From positions 124,001 through 188,000 of the forward strand of contig JADIZG010000072.1 in NCBI GenBank assembly GCA_016704895.1: a stretch of 64,000 nt of DNA, read 5' to 3'. Below are positions 58,592-64,000 of the stretch, one piece after another. Numbering within the stretch: position 1 is the stretch's first letter; every line of letters starts with the position of its first letter. Below the pieces are notes generated by a model. The model was given only the letters and a program-made list of their open reading frames with translations, was not told where the DNA came from and searched no databases. The stretch comes from Betaproteobacteria bacterium. GTDB taxonomy: Bacteria > Pseudomonadota > Gammaproteobacteria > Burkholderiales > Casimicrobiaceae. The position numbers and the translations under genes are program-made.

Positions 58592-58981
58592 TCAAAGGCG
58601 CGCGAGCGCGCCCCAGGGGGACTTGGCGATCGCGACCGACACGATGTAGCCGAACGTCGCCAGCGCAGCGAAGAACGCCGCGGCCCGGATGCCGGGCGTG
58701 CGTCCGCGCTTCAGCGCGAACGAGCCCAGCACGATGTAGGCGAGGAGCGCGACGACCTTCGCGGTGATCCAGGGCGCCGCGCCGCTGCCGACCTGCCAGG
58801 CGAGCCACAGCGCGGAAACGAGCAGCACCGTGTCGATCACGTGCGGCACGACGCGCACCCACCGTGCGGCGAGCCTCTCCGGCGACACCGTGCGCCACGC
58901 GCCGCGCAGCACGAACAGCGCGAGCGAGAGGCCCGCGGCGGACAGGTGGACGTGCTTGATCGTCTGGTAGTCGAGGGTCAT
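58592..58981 (-). CDS. SirB2-family membrane protein
   Basis: A 129-residue protein with four predicted membrane helices: TLDYQTIKHVHLSAAGLSLA, LFVLRGAWRT, VVPHVIDTVLLVSALWLAWQ, ITAKVVALLAYIVLGSFALK and FAALATFGYIVSVAIAKSPW, the SirB family pattern with its histidines in helix 1. Function is unknown; the name comes from an invasion-gene locus of Salmonella. It is the first gene of a pair with hemerythrin, which hints at a haem/oxygen-related role, by context only. Confidence 0.88.
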   Translation of the reverse strand: MTLDYQTIKHVHLSAAGLSLALFVLRGAWRTVSPERLAARWVRVVPHVIDTVLLVSALWLAWQVGSGAAPWITAKVVALLAYIVLGSFALKRGRTPGIRAAAFFAALATFGYIVSVAIAKSPWGALARL

Positions 58982-59117
58982 GCCGGAGCGGGCGGCGGGG
59001 CGGGCTGCGGCAAGGGTGCGGGGGTGCCGCCCTGCCGGACGCTTCGTGTCTTCCCGACGCGCGCGGCGCCGGCCGGCGCCGCGAAGTGGCGTGCCGGACC
59101 GACGCCGGGTGCGCCTG

Positions 59118-59180
59118 CTACGGCTTCTTCGGCTGCTTCGGCTTCTTCGGTTCCTTGCGCTGCTTGTCGCGGTTGCCCAT
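59118..59180 (-). CDS. Small lysine-rich protein, 20 residues
   Basis: ATG 59180 opens MGNRDKQRKEPKKPKQPKKP and stops at 59118. The tail is KKPKQPKKP-like, strongly basic, and the codons are not the Arg/Ala shadow type. Short MGNRDKQ-type proteins with lysine/proline tails occur in many proteobacteria, as I recall, without a known role. A GAGGA lies five to nine bases before the start. The call is tentative because of the length. Confidence 0.45.
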   Translation of the reverse strand: MGNRDKQRKEPKKPKQPKKP

Positions 59181-59322
59181 GGACGTCCTCGCTGGTGGAC
59201 AGGGTGCGGGAACGGGGATGCCGCCCTTGCGGCAACCAACCCTTCGCCCGCAGGCGAATCCTGCCAGAAACCCGCGCGGAATGCCGAGCCTCGTGGTCGG
59301 ACTCGGGTTCCTCGCGCGGCCG

Positions 59323-59736
59323 TCAGCGCAGCCCGAACAGACCAGCGAGCAGGAACGGCAAGCCCAGAACCACCAGCACCGTCGGCATGAGCCACAGGCG
59401 CGCGAACGTCGCGATCTCGGCGTCCTCGGGATGGTCCGGATCGAACAGGACGCGCACCGGCGTTCCGTTCGGCAGCGGCTGGCCTCTGCCGACGCGCGAC
59501 GTGAACCGGATCTTCTCGCCGCGCGGCGTCGTGTACGCGACGACCGGGAGGTGGTAGGTGCGCGGGGTGCCGCGCTGGCCGGTCGGGACGAGTATCTCGT
59601 TGCCGACGACCGTGCCGTCGGCCTTGCCGCCGGCCGTCGAGAGGCGCACGGAACGGCGTGCAACCAGTGCGGCCGCGGCGCCCGCCACGGCGCCGACGCC
59701 GACGAATGCCCAGCCGAGTACCGGATCGAGTGCCAT
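59323..59736 (-). CDS. DUF3592 membrane protein
   Basis: A 137-residue protein with an N-terminal helix (VLGWAFVGVGAVAGAAAALV), an extracytoplasmic beta domain (KADGTVVGNEILVPTG; YHLPVVAYTTPRGEKIRFTS; VGRGQPLPNGTPVRVLFDPD; PEDAEIATF) and a C-terminal helix (LWLMPTVLVVLGLPFLLAGL). This is the DUF3592 pattern (V.Y....G....F.S......G..V.V.YdP..P..A.I). Function unknown. Confidence 0.85.
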   Translation of the reverse strand: MALDPVLGWAFVGVGAVAGAAAALVARRSVRLSTAGGKADGTVVGNEILVPTGQRGTPRTYHLPVVAYTTPRGEKIRFTSRVGRGQPLPNGTPVRVLFDPDHPEDAEIATFARLWLMPTVLVVLGLPFLLAGLFGLR

Positions 59737-59788
59737 CGCGGACCTCCCCGAGGATGCCGGGCGCCCGCTGCGGCCCGGAACGTCGACG

Positions 59789-60793
59789 CTACCGCAAATG
59801 CCGCCTGCCGGCGAGTCGCTCCGCCGACGCGCTTCCGGGGACGACCCCGGGATCGCCGCCACGATCGCGGCGGACCGCCGCCCGCGCGAACAGCCGCCGC
59901 ACCAGCGCGCGCAGCCACAGGTGCGCGGGCTCCCGCTCCGCGGTCGCATGCCACACCATCTGCACGTCGTACTGCGGCGCGTCTCCGGGAAGCGCCCGCA
60001 CGCGCACCGGCCATCGCGCCGCCATCGCGTGCGCGTAGCTCTGCGGCACGATCGCGAGCAGGTCGGTGGTCGTGACGAGCTCGGGCAGCGCCGCGTAGTG
60101 GCGCGCGTGCACGACGGTGCGCTCGGAAAGCTTCAGCGTGTCGAGCATGCGCTGCACGCTCTCGTGGTAGGTGGCGGTGGGCGAGGCGACGGCGAGCGGC
60201 GACGCGGCGAGCTGCCTCGCGGTGAGCGTGTCGCCCGCCGCGCCGACGGGCGGACGCCAGTCGCGGGCGGTGACCGCGACGTAGCGCTCGTGGAACAGCG
60301 TCTCGCCGACGACGCCGCGGTGCGTCGTCGCGAGGATGCCGATCGCGAGGTCGACGTCGCGCGACTCGAGCGCCGCGCTCACCGCGTGCACCGGCACGCC
60401 GACGTTGTCGAGCCGCGCGTGCGGCGCCTCGCGGCGCAGCGCGGCGGCGAGCGGCGGCAGGAACAGGATCTCGCCCAGGTCCGACATCGACAGCCGCCAG
60501 TGCACGCGGTCGGAGGCCGGATCGAACGCGCCGGCCTCGGCCAGCGCGGCCTCGAGCGCGCGCAGGTGCGCGCTGACCTCCGGAACGATCCGCGCGGCCA
60601 GTCGCGTCGGATGCAGGCCCGACGGCGATCGCACGAAGAGCGCGTCGCCGAAGAACTCGCGCAGGCGCGCGAGCGCGTGGCTCACCGCGGGCTGCGACAG
60701 CGCGAGCTGGCGACCGGCCGCGGTGACGGAGCCGCTGGCGTGGATCGCCGCGAGCACGCGCAGCAGGTTGAGGTCGAGCCGGCGGAAGTTCAT
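59789..60793 (-). CDS. LysR-family transcription regulator
   Basis: A 334-residue LTTR: N-terminal HTH NFRRLDLNLLRVLAAIHASG, SVTAAGRQLALSQPAVSHAL and ARLREFFGDALFVRSPSGLH, then a periplasmic-binding-type effector domain (RLSMSDLGEILFLPPLAAAL; VDLAIGILATTHRGVVGETL; LPELVTTTDLLAIVPQSYAH). The segment is of the NodD/NahR-like group that often answers to aromatic acids. It is divergent from the 2-oxoacid oxidoreductase operon, its probable target. ATG 60793 chosen; a start at 60817 adds eight residues. The C terminus is longer than usual and Arg-rich. Confidence 0.92.
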   Translation of the reverse strand: MNFRRLDLNLLRVLAAIHASGSVTAAGRQLALSQPAVSHALARLREFFGDALFVRSPSGLHPTRLAARIVPEVSAHLRALEAALAEAGAFDPASDRVHWRLSMSDLGEILFLPPLAAALRREAPHARLDNVGVPVHAVSAALESRDVDLAIGILATTHRGVVGETLFHERYVAVTARDWRPPVGAAGDTLTARQLAASPLAVASPTATYHESVQRMLDTLKLSERTVVHARHYAALPELVTTTDLLAIVPQSYAHAMAARWPVRVRALPGDAPQYDVQMVWHATAEREPAHLWLRALVRRLFARAAVRRDRGGDPGVVPGSASAERLAGRRHLR

Positions 60794-60833
60794 GGCATGC
60801 ACATGGCGAATGGGCATGATTCTGCCAATTGAT

Positions 60834-60847
60834 TTGACGAATGCCAA
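60834..60847. promoter_or_regulatory. T-N11-A LysR-type motif in the divergent gap
   Basis: TTG-ACGAATGC-CAA lies between the LysR gene and the oxidoreductase operon. It fits the T-N11-A rule with 3-base arms. GGCAT (60813-60817) and ATGCC (60841-60845) also form a wider inverted pair. Suggestive only. Confidence 0.35.
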
Positions 60848-60979
60848 GCCCCGGCCTAGATTCCACGGCGAGCCGCCCTCCGGGCCGGCGCGCCGTCCGC
60901 GGCGCCGCCGCGACGAGGGCGGGTCGCGGCCCCGGGGTCGCGGAGAGCCGGCCGGCGTCCGGCGCACGAGGAGGAAACG

Positions 60980-61540
60980 GTGCTCGAGATCATCATCCAG
61001 GGCCGAGGCGGGCAGGGCGCGCAGACGGCGGGCAACCTGCTGGCCGCGACGTTCTTCGCCGAGGGGCGCCACGTGCAGAGCTTCGCGAGCTACGGCGGGG
61101 CGCGGCGCGGCACGCCGGTCTCCTCGTACATCCGCGTCGACGACAGGCCGGTGCGCGTGCGCTGCGACATCGAGCGCGCCGACGCGATCCTCTGCTTCGA
61201 CGCGACGCTGCTCGAGGGGCGGCTCCTCGCCGCCGCGCACGAGCGCACGCTGATCGTCGTGAACTCGGGACGCCCGGCCGACGACTTCGCGCGCGCGCTG
61301 CCCGGCCATCGCGTGATCCCGGTCGACGCGATCGCGATCTCGCGCCGCGCGGGACTGGGGCGCATCGTCAATTCCGCGCTGCTCGGCGCGTTCGCGCGGG
61401 CGATCGGCATGCCGCCGCTCGCCGCGCTCGAGCGCACGCTCGCCGAGCGCTCGCCCAAGCTCACGGCAGAGAATCTCGCCGCCTGCGGGGACGGCTACCG
61501 CACGGTGGACGCGCTGCTGGCCGAGGAGGTCGCGGCATGA
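60980..61540 (+). CDS. 2-oxoacid:acceptor oxidoreductase, gamma subunit
   Basis: A 186-residue gamma subunit of the pyruvate/2-ketoisovalerate/phenylglyoxylate type. Seen: LEIIIQGRGGQGAQTAGNLL (family N-terminal glycine loop), VQSFASYGGARRGTPVSSYI, RADAILCFDATLL-like segment, LGRIVNSALLGAFARAIGMP and AERSPKLTAENLAACGDGY. It starts at GTG 60980, with GAGGAGGAAACG before it. First gene of the operon and the stop overlaps the next gene (ATGA). Subunit composition gamma, FAD/Fd, alpha suggests an NAD(P)-linked enzyme like PadEFGHI. Confidence 0.92.
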   Translation: MLEIIIQGRGGQGAQTAGNLLAATFFAEGRHVQSFASYGGARRGTPVSSYIRVDDRPVRVRCDIERADAILCFDATLLEGRLLAAAHERTLIVVNSGRPADDFARALPGHRVIPVDAIAISRRAGLGRIVNSALLGAFARAIGMPPLAALERTLAERSPKLTAENLAACGDGYRTVDALLAEEVAA

Positions 61541-63227
61541 GCGCGACGACAACCCCGGTTCCTCCGATCTGGACCACCGGCTCGACCGAGGCGATTCGCA
61601 CCGGGACCTGGCGTGCGGCGCTGCCGCGCCACGTCCAGGCGCCGTCGCCCTGCCATCAGGCCTGCCCGGTCAACGGCGACATCGCCGAGTGGATCGGGCT
61701 CGCGCGCGAGCGCGACTTCCGCGGTGCGTGGGACGTGCTCACCCGCCACAACCCGTTCCCCGCGATCGCCGGACGCATCTGCCACCACCCCTGCGAGACC
61801 GCCTGCAACCGCGCCGGCCATGACGAGGCGCTGTCGATCTGCAAGCTCGAGCGCTTCGTCGGCGATCTCGCGATCGCGCGCGGCTGGGCGTTCGAGGCCG
61901 CGGCGGTCGAGCGGCGCGAGCGGGTCGCGATCGTCGGAGGCGGGCCGTCGGGGCTCTCGGCGGCCTTCCAGCTGCGCCGGATGGGATACCGGGTGACGCT
62001 CGTCGAGGCGCGCAGCGAACTCGGCGGGCTGATGCGCCACGGCATTCCGTCGTACCGGCTCGGGCGCGACGTGCTCGACGCCGAGATCGCGCGCATCGTC
62101 GCGATGGGCGTCGACGTGCGGTACGGCGAGAAGCCGGCGACTCCCGAGGCCTGGGAGGCGCTGCGCGCGACCCACGATGCGGTCTACGTCGCCACCGGCG
62201 CTCAGAAGCAGAAGCGGCTGCCCGCGCTCGACTACGGCAAGCCGTGGGTCGTGGACGGCGCCGCGTGGCTCGCGGCCGCGAACGCGGGCTCGCCGCCGGC
62301 GCTCGGAAAGCGCCTCCTCGTCATCGGGGGCGGCAGCGCGGCGCTCGACGCCGCCCGCAGCGCGCGTCGTGCCGGCCACGACGTGACGATCCTCGCGCTC
62401 GAGAACCGGGCGCAGATGCCCGCGCAGCACGAGGAGGTCGACGAGGCGCTCGAGGAAGGCATCGCGCTCGTCGACGGAGCGATGCTGGTCCGCGCCCGCG
62501 AGGAAGGCGGTGCGCTGCGCATCGAGTGCACGCGCGTGCGGTTCGAGCCGGGCGCGCGACGCGGACAGTTCGCGGTGGCGCCCGTCGAGGGGAGCGAGTT
62601 CGCGCTGTCCGCCGACGCCATCGTCACGTCGATCGGACAGGATCCGGACCTCGCGGCGCTCGGCGATGCCTACCCCCGGGAAGGCGCGCTCGTGGCGGTG
62701 GACGCGTCGCAGGCGACCGGCGTCGACGGCACCTGGGCGGGGGGCGACGTCGCCAGCATGGCGCGGTACGTGACCGACGCGATCGGGCAGGGCAAGCGGG
62801 CCGCGCTCGCGATCGACCGAGCGTTGCGCGAACGGGCGGGCGAGCCGCCCGGGAACGGATCGCGGCACACCGTCACGCCGCTCGCGACGGCGCGCGACGG
62901 ATCGTGCCGCTCGCGGCGATCGCGACCCACTACCATCCGAAGCTCGCGCGCGCGGCGGCGCGCCGGCTGGACGCGGCCGAGCGGCTGGGCTCGGGCGACG
63001 AGGTGCAGCTCGGCCTCGACGTCGAGCAGGCGCTCGCCGAGACGACGCGCTGCTTCTCGTGCGGCACCTGCATCCACTGCGACAACTGCGTCGTCGTCTG
63101 CCCCGACCTCGCGCTCGAGCGCGCCGACGGCGGCTACCGGGTGCTCGGCGACTACTGCAAGGGCTGCGGGCTGTGCGTGAAGGAGTGCCCGACCGGATCG
63201 ATGGACATGGTGGAGGAGGCGCGATGA
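61537..63227 (+). CDS. GltD-like FAD/NAD(P) subunit fused to a 2[4Fe-4S] delta subunit (frame break)
   Basis: About 562 residues when joined. The N terminus is a glutamate-synthase-small-subunit-like module: cysteine cluster PCHQACPVNGDIAEWI and CHHPCETACNRAGHDEALSI, FAD loop RVAIVGGGPSGLSAAFQLRR, GGLMRHGIPSYRLGRDVLDA and NAD(P) loop KRLLVIGGGSAALDAA, ending TWAGGDVASMARYVTDAIGQ. After a frame break between about 62860 and 62915, the C terminus is a ferredoxin domain CFSCGTCIHCDNCVVVCPDL, YCKGCGLCVKECPTGSMDMV. This would move electrons from the oxidoreductase to NAD(P). The phenylglyoxylate enzyme has such subunits as separate chains; here they are one gene. The alpha gene start overlaps (ATGA). 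Confidence 0.9.
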
Positions 63228-64000
63228 GCCACGCGACGACCGATACGCAGGCAGCCGACGTCGCGGGCACGCGCCCCGGCGGCGCGCGCACGATGCTCCT
63301 CACCGGCAACCAGGCGGTCGCATGGGGCGCACGCCTCGCGCGGCCGAAGGTGTGCCCGTTGTATCCGATCACGCCGCAGACGCCGGTGCTGGAGCAGCTG
63401 ACCGAGTTCCAGGCCGACGGCGACTTCGACGCCGAGATCATCACGCCCGAGTCCGAGCACTCGGTGATGTCGGCCTGCATCCCGGCGTCGCTGGCGGGCG
63501 TGCGCGTGTTCACCGCGACCGCCTCGCAGGGCCTGCTGCTGATGCACGAGCTGCTGCACTACGCGAGCGGTGCGCGCGCGCCGATCGTGATGGCGAACAT
63601 CAACCGGACCGTCGCCTCGCCCTGGGCGTTCTGGCCCGACCAGACCGACAGCCTCGCGCAGCGCGACACCGGCTGGATCCAGCTCTACGTCGAGACCGCG
63701 CAGGAGGCGCTCGACAGCGTGATCCAGGCGTTCCGCGTGGCCGAGACCGTGCTCGTGCCGGCAATGGTCAACCTCGACGCTTTCTACGTGTCGCATGCGA
63801 TGGAGCCGGTCGAGGTGCCCGACCCGGCCGACGTCGACGCGTACCTGCCGCCGTTCGCGCCCGAGCACAAGCTCGACACGGCCAGGGTCGAATCCTGGGG
63901 GAACGTCGTGTCGCAGGACATGTTCTACCGCCATCGCCAGTCGATCCAGCAGGCGATGGACCGCGTGCCGCAGCTGCTCGCGGAAGCCGACCGCGCGTGG
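63224..64000 (+). CDS. 2-oxoacid:acceptor oxidoreductase, alpha subunit (cut by right edge)
   Basis: At least 259 residues; the 3' end is beyond the window. The family blocks are MLLTGNQAVAWGARLARPKV, CPLYPITPQTPVLEQLTEFQ, AEIITPESEHSVMSACIPAS, RVFTATASQGLLLMHELLHY and ASGARAPIVMANINRTVASP, then WAFWPDQTDSLAQRDTGWIQ, which shapes the substrate site. The TPP-binding beta subunit is expected next. The enzyme would make acyl-CoA from a 2-oxoacid, CoA and an acceptor. Pyruvate, branched-chain oxoacids or phenylglyoxylate are possible; proximity to the box cluster makes phenylglyoxylate attractive. Confidence 0.9.
   Translation, partial: MSHATTDTQAADVAGTRPGGARTMLLTGNQAVAWGARLARPKVCPLYPITPQTPVLEQLTEFQADGDFDAEIITPESEHSVMSACIPASLAGVRVFTATASQGLLLMHELLHYASGARAPIVMANINRTVASPWAFWPDQTDSLAQRDTGWIQLYVETAQEALDSVIQAFRVAETVLVPAMVNLDAFYVSHAMEPVEVPDPADVDAYLPPFAPEHKLDTARVESWGNVVSQDMFYRHRQSIQQAMDRVPQLLAEADRAW

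Overview
The window is a GC-rich bacterial chromosome segment whose conserved gene order points to a betaproteobacterium, probably Burkholderiales-like. The evidence is the run ftsW-murGCB-ddl-ftsQAZ-lpxC-dciA-M23-secA-argJ, the yacG/zapD/coaE/pilDCB block, the rsmI-lpoA-yraN-diaA-dolP block, Bug-type (TctC) solute-binding proteins and an aerobic benzoyl-CoA (box) cluster. The assignment rests on gene order and protein motifs read by eye, not on a database search.

Layout. 1-9.6 kb: 3' half of the division and cell-wall cluster plus lpxC. 9.6-17.2 kb: dciA, an M23 envelope peptidase, secA, argJ, a broken DUF815 ATPase, a MutT-ThiE fusion and yacG. 17.3-21.0 kb: an apparent insertion of two Bug-family binding proteins and an adenylate-forming ligase, which separates yacG from zapD. 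21.1-28.6 kb (minus strand): zapD, coaE, type IV pilus pilD/C/B, a CorC-like protein and a CcsA-like protein. 28.7-32.5 kb: ffh, rpsP, rimM, trmD, rplS. 32.7-37.7 kb: a J-like/RDD/TPR membrane protein, an AEC permease, tusA-like, hldC, a BON lipoprotein and diaA/gmhA. 38-42 kb: yraN, lpoA, rsmI, and hemN behind an FNR-like site.

42-56 kb is the metabolic centre. boxR-boxC-boxB-boxA (minus) diverge from a DUF4863 gene, a benzoate-CoA ligase, a complete branched-chain-type ABC transporter (livKHMGF), an alpha/beta hydrolase and a thioesterase (plus). Together they would import an aromatic acid, activate it to a CoA thioester, epoxidise benzoyl-CoA and cleave the ring. Two palindromes lie over the probable boxR promoter. 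The semialdehyde dehydrogenase of the pathway (boxD/boxZ) is not in the window. 56-60 kb holds a USP/ion-permease pair, hemerythrin, SirB2 and a DUF3592 protein. 60-64 kb holds a LysR regulator divergent from a 2-oxoacid:acceptor oxidoreductase operon, cut by the right edge, that could feed acyl-CoA (possibly benzoyl-CoA from phenylglyoxylate) into the same metabolism.

Sequence quality. At least eight genes that should be intact carry single frame breaks, several in short G runs (murC, secA, the nudix-thiE gene, the second tctC, the ligase, rplS, livH and the FAD/ferredoxin gene). In addition murB has no stop before ddl, rimM lacks a usual start codon, the DUF815 gene has lost its centre, and two long poly-G tracts interrupt the sequence. 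I read most of these as sequencing or assembly errors, so apparent fusions and pseudogenes here need read-level checks.
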